Shown here: positions 1 through 7,243 of the stretch, piece after piece
Numbering within the stretch: the stretch's first letter is position 1
Layout of the letters: the number at the start of each line of letters is the position of its first letter
Origin: Bacteroidota bacterium
GTDB lineage: Bacteria; Bacteroidota; Bacteroidia; Chitinophagales; Chitinophagaceae
DNA length: 64,000 nucleotides
NCBI GenBank assembly: GCA_947460595.1
Contig: CANHGS010000004.1
Location: 1-64,000 of the forward strand
Direction: 5' to 3'
Position numbers and translations under genes: made by a program
Notes under the pieces: generated by a model
The model's input: only the letters and a program-made list of their open reading frames with translations
Databases searched by the model: none
Told to the model about the DNA's origin: nothing

Positions 1-149
1 AACCTCTTCTTTTTTTCCTACGAAAACAACTAATTCTTTTACTGGTTTTTAGGGGGTCAATTTGGATTGGCGCAAGGGGGTCAGTTTGCTCTGGCGAACA
101 GGGGTCAGTTTACGCTGGTATTAGGGGGTCAATTTGACTGGATTTTCCA
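1..149. mobile_element. Terminus of an IS21-like insertion sequence (partial)
   Basis: The left edge carries four copies of a 14-bp motif close to AGGGGGTCAATTTG at 23-25 bp spacing, then a sequence ending in CA at position 149. Read inwards from that end it begins TGGAAAATCC. IS21-family elements have TG/CA ends and several subterminal repeats that bind the IstA transposase, so this is most likely such an end. A reading frame at 2-52 ends in TAG and might be the tail of istB, but it is too short to identify. The transposase genes would lie left of the window. Confidence 0.5.
51..136. repeat. Four tandem IS-end repeats, period 23-25 bp
   Basis: The copies start at 51, 75, 100 and 123. They read AGGGGGTCAATTTG, AGGGGGTCAGTTTG, AGGGGTCAGTTTAC and AGGGGGTCAATTTG. 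The spacing of about two helical turns suits cooperative binding of a transposase on one DNA face. Confidence 0.8.
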
Positions 150-314
150 TTCTTAGAAGTAAGAAAAAACATAAAACTATTTACAGACTCATTTAAAAAT
201 GATGCATTAACACATCGTATTGATTATGTAGTTAATTATGGAGCATCTTCTCAATTTAGAGTTATAAACAATATAGATAAGCCAAATAGCTATACGAGTG
301 TAAATGGAGAGTTA

Positions 315-1088
315 ATGCAGTTAAAGGTTGATATGGATACATTAAGAATTAAAATAAATCTAACAAATTCTCCTAAAACATTCCATAACTCTATGGAGCA
401 CGAAAAAGTTGAATATATTGAACCAATTGTAATACAATTTATTTTGAAGAACCTTTCTGATATTGAATCTTTTTCAGAAAATGTTATAAGTAGTTGTGTT
501 AAAAGAACATCCGAAGATATCGGTATAGGTAAATACTTAACCTCTGAATATAAATTTAAACGATTAGGTTCTTTTAATTTTACTTACAATATGAACTCAA
601 ATCCAATAACCTTACTAAGCCCTTCCAAATCAAATTATATCAGAAGAACATATTATAAAGACAACTCATTAGGGGTAATAAGTTTCTCAAATTCGTTACA
701 ATATTTAAAAGGACAACCCATATCATCATTTTCATTTGGAATTATATTCCCATTGAGCAATAATTTACAAAAAATTGGATTAAAAACAACTAACTATTTC
801 CAATTTGATAAAGATATTTTGGGTAATTCAAAGTTAAATATGTTCAACTTTATTGAACTATCATATAGGAAAGATAAAATTGAATCTGAAAATAATAAAG
901 TGATGATTAAAAGTGAACTATCTGTTGGATATTTATTAAGAAAATCATCTGATTTTTTTAAACCTAACACTTTTTATATAGGTTTACCATATGTAAAATT
1001 TGGTGGTGCAGTAGATTTACGTCCCGAGTTTTATTTCTCTAAGGGCTATTGGGAGCCATCAATTAAATTGACGTTATTTAGATTTTAA
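315..1088 (+). CDS. 5'-truncated hypothetical protein, possibly outer-membrane
   Basis: I do not recognise the family. The frame stays open upstream of the first ATG, through to position 138 inside the IS end. The upstream codons look like coding sequence (for example SFKNDALTHRIDYVV), so the true protein was longer and its 5' end has been lost to the IS insertion. The remaining 257 residues are rich in Asn, Ser and Lys. They end in an aromatic-rich segment (YWEPSIKLTLFRF) with a terminal Phe, as in many outer-membrane barrels; that reading is tentative. A clear terminator follows. Any product from the internal ATG would be a fragment lacking its export signal. Confidence 0.55.
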   Translation: MQLKVDMDTLRIKINLTNSPKTFHNSMEHEKVEYIEPIVIQFILKNLSDIESFSENVISSCVKRTSEDIGIGKYLTSEYKFKRLGSFNFTYNMNSNPITLLSPSKSNYIRRTYYKDNSLGVISFSNSLQYLKGQPISSFSFGIIFPLSNNLQKIGLKTTNYFQFDKDILGNSKLNMFNFIELSYRKDKIESENNKVMIKSELSVGYLLRKSSDFFKPNTFYIGLPYVKFGGAVDLRPEFYFSKGYWEPSIKLTLFRF

Positions 1089-1110
1089 ACTAAATTATTC
1101 AAATTGTCAA

Positions 1111-1138
1111 AACCCAACATTTAGTGTTGGGTTTTTTT
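1111..1138 (+). terminator. Rho-independent terminator
   Basis: A 9-bp perfect stem AACCCAACA/TGTTGGGTT with a 5-nt loop is followed by a T-run. It lies 23 bp after the stop of the truncated gene. Confidence 0.85.
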
Positions 1139-1157
1139 ATTCTTTGATTCAAAGGGA

Positions 1158-1394
1158 TTATGAGCGTTTATTTTTATAAAATTTCTTATCCAATACTATT
1201 CTATTTGTTTTCTTTGCCTTTGTATCCTTAGTGATTAGATTCTTTCCTTCTGAGTGGTCCTTTGCTTCATTCAACTTAGATTTAGTAAGTTGATAAGTGA
1301 AGTCTTTCAATTCCTCACTCCATACAATTTTTTCATCTCCACAGAATCTTTCAAACCCATTAGTTCCAATTTGGGTTAGTAATGTGTTTATTGC
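1158..1394 (-). pseudogene. Open frame without a start codon, probable gene remnant
   Basis: About 78 codons are open on the minus strand directly downstream of the 100-aa gene at 1400-1702. The predicted peptide has a protein-like composition (QIGTNGFERFCGDEKIVWS, then a Lys-rich tail). There is no ATG, GTG or TTG in a sensible place, and both frames are stopped at the junction, so simple frameshifting cannot join it to the upstream gene. It could be the decayed 3' part of that gene or a separate remnant. The family is unknown. Confidence 0.3.
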
Positions 1395-1399
1395 TTATT

Positions 1400-1702
1400 T
1401 TAAGTTGATTTTAGAGGGTTTTTCGCAATTTCTGAAGGGATACATTCAAACAAACTAAAACCCTCTAATTTCTTATCTTTTCGGATACTACGATAGGTTA
1501 AACCAAAGAGTTCACTATGCTGTAATCCTTTCTTATATAACTGCATTCTTTCTTCCAATTCTAATAAGGTACGGCTTAGTACTGCCAATCTATCTGAATC
1601 TAATTCATCAAAGTGCTTCTTAATCATATCATCTATTCTTTGGTATAAATTAAGTTGGCGATTAAAAAGTATTTCCTCTATTTCATAGCTATTGAATTTC
1701 AT
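1400..1702 (-). CDS. Hypothetical protein of the integrative element
   Basis: This encodes a 100-residue, charged, probably all-helical protein: MKFNSYEIEEILFNRQ, then a long amphipathic stretch with LSRTLLELEERMQL. It has no signal peptide or membrane segment. I do not recognise the family. It lies on the same strand as the HTH, HUH and integrase genes, so it is likely part of the element's own module. Its start is an ATG with no competing upstream start in frame. Confidence 0.55.
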   Translation of the reverse strand: MKFNSYEIEEILFNRQLNLYQRIDDMIKKHFDELDSDRLAVLSRTLLELEERMQLYKKGLQHSELFGLTYRSIRKDKKLEGFSLFECIPSEIAKNPLKST

Positions 1703-1779
1703 TGTCTTCTATTTTGATATTGTTTCCATATGGTAAAATTTTGTCCCCGATATTTGAAAGGGCCTATTGGGGGCTCTTA

Positions 1780-1858
1780 AAAAGTGATTTGTCAATGATA
1801 TCGAGGAACTAAAATTGGTCACTTTTCTACACTCATTGTATAGTATCCTTCATACTAT
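1780..1858. repeat. Two inverted repeats between element genes
   Basis: The non-coding gap downstream of the HTH gene holds AAAGTGA/TCACTTT arms (about 1781-1787 and 1819-1825, 31-nt spacer) and ATAGTA/TACTAT arms (1840-1845 and 1853-1858, 7-nt spacer). Neither has a T-run, so a simple terminator is unlikely. An operator or a recombination or transfer site is possible but unproven. Confidence 0.4.
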
Positions 1859-1879
1859 CCCTATCATAATGTGGTGTAT

Positions 1880-2119
1880 TTAGATTGCCATTGCTTTTAT
1901 GATAGAGTTCTCATTCCTCAATATCCCTTTACCTATCAAATAGCTTTTTACATCTTCTACTCTCCAATAGTTTCTTCCTCTGTACTTTAGGGGTTTAAGT
2001 TCTCCTTTGAAGCTAATACGATAGATTGTGTTTTGTGACATCCTTAATGATTCAGATAGTTCTTCAATAGTTAGTAAATCCTTTTCTTCTAATACAGTTG
2101 TGTTAATTAATGTGTTCAT
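1880..2119 (-). CDS. Excisionase-like helix-turn-helix protein
   Basis: This is a 79-residue protein with one small winged-helix/MerR-like HTH (HTH_17, excisionase family). The core is LLTIEELSESLRMSQNTIYR (about residues 16-35), followed by a wing with Gly-Arg-Asn-Tyr-Trp and an xVxxYL helix (about 50-61). Proteins of this family bind DNA as recombination directionality factors or local regulators. It lies 13 bp downstream of the HUH gene and on the integrase's strand, so a role in excision or copy control of the element is plausible. It does not resemble a full-length regulator. Confidence 0.75.
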   Translation of the reverse strand: MNTLINTTVLEEKDLLTIEELSESLRMSQNTIYRISFKGELKPLKYRGRNYWRVEDVKSYLIGKGILRNENSIIKAMAI

Positions 2120-2132
2120 ATAGTTTATTGTT

Positions 2133-2594
2133 TTATTTAGTTAGTAAGTCCCATACAATATCATCCCCAATCTTAATGTTCCAATTGAAATGCTTAGTGA
2201 TGTATTTAGCAGCTTCATATCTATCTGAAATTGGTTGTATAAAGAATGTATCATACTTACTTATTCTTTTAGAGTGTTTAAGTAATTGATGCTCTGCTCT
2301 CATAGTATCATTTGTATTAATAAGTATATGGATGTGATAGTTACTCTTATCTAATCCATCCCTTTCTCCTACATAAGTAAGGGTATTAATGTCCGTTATG
2401 TCTTTGAATAGCTTATTAGCTATATTCCTTACCATATTAGGAGTAGTTCTATAATTCTTTCTTATTGTTATCATATATTTCCAATCCATTGTTCCTAACC
2501 AATTGGCATATTCGTTTGCGTAGTTAGTTACTTTAGTGGCTATTAAGCTATCACTTTCTCTCTTTTTTCTTTTAGATGTAGTTGCTTTAATCAT
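2133..2594 (-). CDS. Small HUH endonuclease, rolling-circle Rep-like
   Basis: This encodes about 153 residues from the ATG at 2594; a GTG 21 bp upstream is an alternative start. Seen: a motif I-like strand MITIRKNY; SNYHIHILINT, where HIH fits the metal-binding HUH motif; and YEAAKYITKHF, which fits the helix bearing the nucleophilic Tyr followed by Lys in single-tyrosine Reps. HUH proteins nick one DNA strand and join the 5' end to Tyr to start rolling-circle replication or transfer. There is no helicase domain. Iteron-like repeats lie just upstream, between it and the integrase, where a nick or binding site could be. Function is inferred from motifs only. Confidence 0.65.
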   Translation of the reverse strand: MIKATTSKRKKRESDSLIATKVTNYANEYANWLGTMDWKYMITIRKNYRTTPNMVRNIANKLFKDITDINTLTYVGERDGLDKSNYHIHILINTNDTMRAEHQLLKHSKRISKYDTFFIQPISDRYEAAKYITKHFNWNIKIGDDIVWDLLTK

Positions 2595-2731
2595 ATTATT
2601 CAGTATTAGATACACCTATAATATATTAGGGATTGGTGTAATCTCTAAGAAGTTGGTGTAATATGAATAAATAGAGAAAAAGAAATTTAAACACAAAGAA
2701 TTTGGCTAAAATCTTTAAAATATTTCTAAAC

Positions 2732-2783
2732 TGTAAGTTAGAGTACTAAATTGTAAGTTGGTAAAGAGGTTATGTTGTAAGTT
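2732..2783. repeat. Three iteron-like direct repeats (TGTAAGTT)
   Basis: The octamer TGTAAGTT occurs at 2732-2739, 2752-2759 and 2776-2783, at 20- and 24-bp spacing, in a 170-bp AT-rich gap between the integrase stop and the HUH gene. The copies share flanking similarity (TAAACTG and TAAATTG before the first two). Such spacing is typical of iterons or of arm sites bound by Rep, Xis or integrase arm domains. Confidence 0.55.
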
Positions 2784-2784
2784 A

Positions 2785-4236
2785 TTAATCTAACTTTTCA
2801 GAAATATACTTCATAAGAATCTCAGTTGGGATTTCATTCAACATTTTGAAGTATTCTTTCTTTTCTTTTGCTGCTAACTGAGGGGTATATAAATCTTTAC
2901 CCTTCTTTATATCATCTTTTGTAACTGAAACATAACTTTGGAAAGCGGCAATAGTTTTATGGCCGCTGAGCTTCATAATACTCCAATTATCCATTGTTCC
3001 CATATCAATCAAATTCTTAATAAAGCTCCTTCTTCCACAATGTGATGAAAGTAATTCCCATAAGTACTTATCACTTTTGGTTTCCTCTCTAATATCTCCC
3101 CCAACCAAAATTTCCTTTTTTATTAACCTATTAAAGTTTAGATACTTACCAACTTCTTTTATATGCAGATTGAAATTTTGTTGGCTATATTTTGGGAATA
3201 GTTTATCCTTTAAAGATTTACCTTTTGAATATTTTGCAAAAACTCCTACTGATATTGAGTTTTCGGGCACCATTACATTTGCTTTCGTTTTTGCCATTGT
3301 CCAAACAAAGAATCCCTTCTCAATTTTAAACATCCCTACTGTCATATTATGAATATCTCCCCATCTGCATCCAACGCTGCATTGAAATGTGAATATATCT
3401 TTAACTAATTCCAAATTGTTACGATAGATAATATTCCCATTCTTATCATAATCTTCAATTAACTCAACATTATCGTAAACTATTGGATAATCAAAGTCCT
3501 TACAATCATACATTTTAGTCACTTCGTCTGTATTGAGGTAAACTAAAACATCATTTCTGATTGTTTTCTCAGATTTGAATTTCTTAACTTCAGTTATTAT
3601 TTTGTTCTCCCTACACCAACTCAAAAAAATCTTTATGTTTGAAAATAGCTTATTTATATAGTTGTTAGATAGCCCCTTTGATTGAACATTATTGTTCTTC
3701 TTTTCCTTCATATCAATCTCCCAACAAAAGTTTTTAAAATCATACTCAAACCTACCGTGGAATACATAATCAAAGCTGATATTAATCTTATTTGCTTTCT
3801 CAAAATCTTTTAACCTATTTTTTGTAGATAATATGGTTTTATAATAACCCCTATTTTGTTTCTGTTTCTCTTTATAAAACTGCTCAAACGAAACCCAAAA
3901 ACTCTTAGGCTTTGGTTGTTTATTTATTTGTATATCTAAAGCTCTATGGTAATTATCTTTAACCAAAGATGGTGTTGGCAAACCCCCATCTTCCATTATT
4001 TCAGTAACAATATCTTCAATCTTTTTTCGGATTACATTTATTCTCTTCTGAATTTGTGTGTAATTAGGGCACCTATTTGATATGGTGCCATTTTTCCAAT
4101 ACTTAAGCTCTACGAACTCTTTTGTTGGAAACCTTTTGTAATCGCCATTATAGGTATACTTAAGTTCAATAGGGCAAACCTCGGTTTTCCCTTTAATCTT
4201 CTTATCCTTTTTAACTATCACTAACGATATACCCAT
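2785..4236 (-). CDS. Tyrosine recombinase / integrase
   Basis: This encodes 483 residues from the ATG at 4236 (TTG at 4242 is less likely). Seen in order: an N-terminal arm DNA-binding domain (YTYNGDYKRFPTKEF), a SAM-like core-binding region (about 110-210) and a C-terminal catalytic domain with R in CRWGD, K in MAKTKAN, HxxR in SHCGRR, H in SGHKT and the nucleophilic Tyr in QSYVSV. All catalytic residues are present, so it should be active. It is the last gene before tRNA-Pro, as expected for an element that integrates into a tRNA 3' end. It belongs to the Bacteroidota phage/CTn integrase group with arm domains. Confidence 0.93.
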   Translation of the reverse strand: MGISLVIVKKDKKIKGKTEVCPIELKYTYNGDYKRFPTKEFVELKYWKNGTISNRCPNYTQIQKRINVIRKKIEDIVTEIMEDGGLPTPSLVKDNYHRALDIQINKQPKPKSFWVSFEQFYKEKQKQNRGYYKTILSTKNRLKDFEKANKINISFDYVFHGRFEYDFKNFCWEIDMKEKKNNNVQSKGLSNNYINKLFSNIKIFLSWCRENKIITEVKKFKSEKTIRNDVLVYLNTDEVTKMYDCKDFDYPIVYDNVELIEDYDKNGNIIYRNNLELVKDIFTFQCSVGCRWGDIHNMTVGMFKIEKGFFVWTMAKTKANVMVPENSISVGVFAKYSKGKSLKDKLFPKYSQQNFNLHIKEVGKYLNFNRLIKKEILVGGDIREETKSDKYLWELLSSHCGRRSFIKNLIDMGTMDNWSIMKLSGHKTIAAFQSYVSVTKDDIKKGKDLYTPQLAAKEKKEYFKMLNEIPTEILMKYISEKLD

Positions 4237-4312
4237 AATCAAATTTAGTAATATTAATTACAATCTTATATGCAAAATTTAGGTAGGATATGAGGTAGGA
4301 AATTAATGAATG

Positions 4313-4360
4313 AAAAAAGCCACCATACAAATCATTGATAATCAATGCTGTATGATGGCT
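4313..4360 (-). terminator. Terminator downstream of tRNA-Pro
   Basis: The long hairpin has arms AGCCATCATACA and TGTATGGTGGCT (one mismatch), with a second palindrome around ATTGATTATCAAT in its loop. On the minus strand it is followed by T6, so it ends tRNA transcripts. A T-rich tract also follows on the plus strand, so it may work both ways and insulate the element. Confidence 0.7.
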
Positions 4361-4374
4361 ATTTTTCTACTGTG

Positions 4375-4448
4375 TCGGGAAGACAGGATTCGAACCTGCG
4401 ACCCCCTGGTCCCAAACCAGGTGCGCTACCGGCCTGCGCTACTTCCCG
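4375..4448 (-). tRNA. tRNA-Pro (anticodon UGG)
   Basis: This is a 74-nt cloverleaf. Acceptor arms CGGGAAG/CTTCCCG pair perfectly with discriminator A. The anticodon stem CCTGG/CCAGG encloses loop TTTGGGA, giving anticodon TGG. The T-arm contains GGTTCGAATCC. No CCA is encoded. Its 3' end faces the integrative element and is the likely attachment site. Confidence 0.95.
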
Positions 4449-4486
4449 ATCATGGGTTTTATGCCGATGCTCTCCAAAGTAAAGAG

Positions 4487-4575
4487 CGGTGAGGGCGGGA
4501 TTCGAACCCGCGGTACAGAGTAACCCGTACGGCAGTTTAGCAAACTACTGATTTCAGCCGCTCATCCACCTCACC
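4487..4575 (-). tRNA. tRNA-Ser (anticodon GCU)
   Basis: This is an 89-nt class II tRNA. Acceptor arms GGTGAGG/CCTCACC have discriminator G. The anticodon loop TTGCTAA gives GCT. A long variable arm is present (CCGTACGG... TGTACCG), followed by GGTTCGAATCC in the T-arm. It is 38 bp upstream of tRNA-Pro on the same strand and probably cotranscribed. Confidence 0.95.
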
Positions 4576-4654
4576 GTCCTACTCTCTTCAGAGAGGGCTG
4601 CAAAAATAGGTAGCTGAGTGCTAATTGCCAAAAAAGGATGCAAAAAAACTTAAA

Positions 4655-4692
4655 ATAAAAATCCCGAAGCAGGGTTAAAGCTGTTCGGGATT
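4655..4692 (-). terminator. Terminator of dnaA
   Basis: The hairpin AATCCCGAA/TTCGGGATT (9-bp stem, about 15-nt loop), read on the minus strand, is followed by TTTTATTTT. It lies 22 bp after the dnaA stop. Confidence 0.85.
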
Positions 4693-4714
4693 CAAATAGA
4701 TATGATTCATAGGC

Positions 4715-6148
4715 TTACATAGCCGCTAATTGTACTTTCTGGGTCAGTTCCATCACGTTCTCACGGAAGATACTGTCGGTGTCCATTAAGTCTTTAACGG
4801 TCTGACAAGAGTGAATGACGGTGGTATGATCGCGACCGCCAAAATGTTCTCCAATGGTTTTGAGAGAATTCTTGGTAAAGGCCTTGGCTAGATACATGGT
4901 AATTTGACGGGCTTGTACAATTTCACGCTTTCGTGTTTTGTGCAGCAACCTATCATATGGAACATCAAAATATTCGCATACCATTTTCTGAATGGCGTCA
5001 ATAGTAATTTCTTTGCTAGAAGTCTTGACAAAATTGCGCAATACTTTCTTAGCTAGTTCTACGTCAATGTCTTTTTTGTTCAAAGAAGACTGTGCTAATA
5101 AAGAAATTAAAGCACCTTCTAGTTCGCGAACATTGGTGTTAATATTATAAGCAACGTATTTAACTACTTCTTTTGGCATGTCTAGACCATCGTTCTTCAT
5201 CTTCTTCTCCAAGATCTCGATCCGGGTTTCATAGTCTGGAATTTGAAGGTCTGCACTTAAGCCCCAACGGAAACGGCTTAGCAATCTTTCTTGCATACCA
5301 TCCAAATCTTTAGGTGGTTTGTCAGAAGTCAGTACCAATTGTTTACCGCTTTGGTGTAAGTGGTTAAAGATGGCAAAGAATGCGTCTTGACTTTTTTCTG
5401 CACGGCTAAAAAATTGCACGTCGTCAATAATCAACACGTCTATTAATTGGTAGAAATGAATAAAGTCATTAATAGCGTTGTTACGGCTATGGTCTTGAAA
5501 CTGGTTAATGAATTTCTCACTGCTCACATACAATACCACTTTACTGGGGTGCATGCGCTTTACTTCATTACCTATGGACTGAGCCAAATGCGTCTTACCC
5601 AAACCTACACCGCCATAAATAACCAATGGATTAAAAGAATTTCCACCGGGTTTATCTGCCACTGTTTTACCCGCCCTTCGTGCTACCCTATTGCAATCAC
5701 CCTCAATAAATGAATCAAAAGTGTACATATGGTTGAGCTGTGGGTCAATCTGCATTTTCTTGAGACCCGGAATCACAAATGGATTCTTTACAGGATTGTC
5801 AATCACCAACGGGAAATTCATCTCGTTGTTATTATAGGTCTTCATGTTACTAGCAGGAATATCCATAGAGCCACTACGGCCATTGGTATTACCGCTATCT
5901 ACCATAATACGGTATTCTAATCTTGCGTCTTTGCCCAATTCCCTTTTCAAGGTTTTGGCAAGCAAATTCACATAATGTTCTTCTAGGTATTCGTAGAAAA
6001 ATTGGCTAGGCACTTGAATGAGCAAAACATTTGCTTTTAATTCAACGGGCGTAATTGGTTCAAACCAAGTTTTAAAATGTTGCCACTCTACAATGTCTTT
6101 AATAATTTTTAAGCAATTGCTCCAGATTAATTCAGCGTTCTTGGCCAT
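4715..6148 (-). CDS. dnaA: Chromosomal replication initiator DnaA
   Basis: This encodes 477 residues, a normal length. Domain I is about 1-85 (WSNCLKIIKD, FKTWFEPI), followed by a short linker. The AAA+ domain has Walker A GGVGLGKTH (179-187) and Walker B LIIDDVQF (about 239-246). The C-terminal domain IV carries the box-binding signature GGRDHTTVIHSC. DnaA opens oriC and loads the helicase with ATP bound, and commonly represses its own gene. It is a monocistronic gene with its own terminator, close to two tRNA genes. dnaN and recF are not neighbours, which is common in Bacteroidota. Confidence 0.98.
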   Translation of the reverse strand: MAKNAELIWSNCLKIIKDIVEWQHFKTWFEPITPVELKANVLLIQVPSQFFYEYLEEHYVNLLAKTLKRELGKDARLEYRIMVDSGNTNGRSGSMDIPASNMKTYNNNEMNFPLVIDNPVKNPFVIPGLKKMQIDPQLNHMYTFDSFIEGDCNRVARRAGKTVADKPGGNSFNPLVIYGGVGLGKTHLAQSIGNEVKRMHPSKVVLYVSSEKFINQFQDHSRNNAINDFIHFYQLIDVLIIDDVQFFSRAEKSQDAFFAIFNHLHQSGKQLVLTSDKPPKDLDGMQERLLSRFRWGLSADLQIPDYETRIEILEKKMKNDGLDMPKEVVKYVAYNINTNVRELEGALISLLAQSSLNKKDIDVELAKKVLRNFVKTSSKEITIDAIQKMVCEYFDVPYDRLLHKTRKREIVQARQITMYLAKAFTKNSLKTIGEHFGGRDHTTVIHSCQTVKDLMDTDSIFRENVMELTQKVQLAAM

Positions 6149-6198
6149 ACAAAAATCAACGATTTATAAACAGTTATTTTATTCTCAGAACAACCAAT

Positions 6199-6243
6199 CT
6201 TTCCACATTTCCAATCCCTACAAGATATCCTATTTTCTCCACA
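6199..6243 (+). promoter_or_regulatory. Two near-consensus DnaA boxes upstream of dnaA
   Basis: CTTTCCACA (6199-6207) and TTCTCCACA (6235-6243) each match TTWTNCACA at 8 of 9 positions, in the same orientation, in the 160-bp gap upstream of dnaA. Autoregulation by DnaA is plausible. An origin would need more boxes and an unwinding element than I can see here. Confidence 0.35.
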
Positions 6244-6310
6244 TTTTGAGATGTCAAGAAAATAAATTGGGGGCTGCAATATGTACACTTTATGTTGAAA
6301 AAAAAATTTT

Positions 6311-7240
6311 TTATTTAGCATTAATATTCCCTATAAATAAAGATTTACTTTCTGCCGTTTTTGCGCTATCAAATGAAGAAAATTTGTAATCCAAGCGTCC
6401 CAGTTGAATTCCAGCCCATCCAACCTGATTTACAAGCACTTCTTTTTGCCTTTTATTGGTATATTTTCTAGGTTTTTCAAAAAATCGATGGGTATGTCCA
6501 CCAATAATTAAATCAATATCAAAGCTTTCTTTGGTCAAAATTTCGTCACTAACTTTTCCGTCATCATACTTATCCCCAAGGTGCGATAGGCAAATTACCA
6601 GGTCACAGCCCTTTTTTTTCAACAAAGAAGCTGTGCTATTTGCTGCAACAATGGGGTCCTGATATATCGTTTTTCCGTACAAATTTTCTGGCACCAATCC
6701 TTGCAATTCTATTCCTATTCCAAAGACCCCAACTTTGACCTTTCCTTTTTGAAAAATCTGGTAGGGTTTGGTTTTCATTTCTAGTGCTGTTCCCGTAAAA
6801 TCATAGTTAGCTATGAGTACTGGAAAATTGGCGTGCTGTAATTGTGTAGCAAAGTTGTCAATACCCCCGTCAAAATCATGATTCCCCATGGTACAAGCAT
6901 CATAGCCCATCATGGTCATGGCTTTGATTTCTGGTTCACCCTTGTATATATTAAAGTAGGGGGTTCCTTGAAAAATATCGCCCGCGTCCAATAATAAGAC
7001 TTGACTATTCTCCTGCCTGATTTTTTCAATTAATGCGGCCCTAGCTGCTACCCCTCCCATTCCTTGGTTTCGTCCTCCATCCATTGGAAAGGGCTCTAAC
7101 CTACTATGCACATCATTGGTATGTAAAATGGTTAGTTGATATTCGGCACCTGAAGCTAATAACTGTTCTGGCAAGAGGCTACCAGCTGCTAATGCCGATC
7201 CGGCAACCATTCCCTGTTGTATAAATTTTCTTCTGTTCAT
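6311..7240 (-). CDS. Metallophosphatase, N-terminal half of a 5'-nucleotidase
   Basis: This encodes 309 residues. It starts with a Tat-like signal (MNRRKFIQQG, then a hydrophobic AGSALAAGSLL). A calcineurin-like metallophosphoesterase domain follows, with the di-metal motifs LHTNDVHS, DAGDIFQG, MGNHDFDGG, CLSHLGD and IGGHTHRF. Enzymes of the UshA/5'-nucleotidase family hydrolyse nucleotides in the periplasm. The usual C-terminal substrate-binding domain is absent here and is encoded by the gene 3 bp upstream in the same operon, so the two products probably act together. Confidence 0.88.
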   Translation of the reverse strand: MNRRKFIQQGMVAGSALAAGSLLPEQLLASGAEYQLTILHTNDVHSRLEPFPMDGGRNQGMGGVAARAALIEKIRQENSQVLLLDAGDIFQGTPYFNIYKGEPEIKAMTMMGYDACTMGNHDFDGGIDNFATQLQHANFPVLIANYDFTGTALEMKTKPYQIFQKGKVKVGVFGIGIELQGLVPENLYGKTIYQDPIVAANSTASLLKKKGCDLVICLSHLGDKYDDGKVSDEILTKESFDIDLIIGGHTHRFFEKPRKYTNKRQKEVLVNQVGWAGIQLGRLDYKFSSFDSAKTAESKSLFIGNINAK

Positions 7241-7243
7241 GCA

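Larger units (their letters stand above)
1..4374. mobile_element. Putative integrative element (right part), integrated at tRNA-Pro
   Basis: This stretch is visibly more AT-rich than the rest. It contains, in order, an IS21-like terminus, a truncated gene, small hypothetical genes, an excisionase-like HTH gene, an HUH Rep-like gene, iteron-like repeats and a tyrosine recombinase. The recombinase ends the element about 130 bp from the 3' end of tRNA-Pro, which faces it. Integrase next to a tRNA 3' end is the classic layout of integrative elements. The other end and the attL/attR repeat lie outside the window, so the extent and type (IME, integrated plasmid, satellite) are inferred. No relaxosome or conjugation genes are visible here. 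Confidence 0.55.

Noticed and set aside
4310..4492. Plus-strand frame of 60 codons with a signature-like EDRIRTCDPLVPNQVR
   Set aside because: It is an antisense read-through of tRNA-Pro (a well-known spurious tRNA-derived peptide) and overlaps the terminator.
6018..6389. 123-codon plus-strand frame across the dnaA 5' end and the upstream gap
   Set aside because: It lies antisense to dnaA and to the metallophosphatase tail; the composition is not protein-like and there is no promoter or family.
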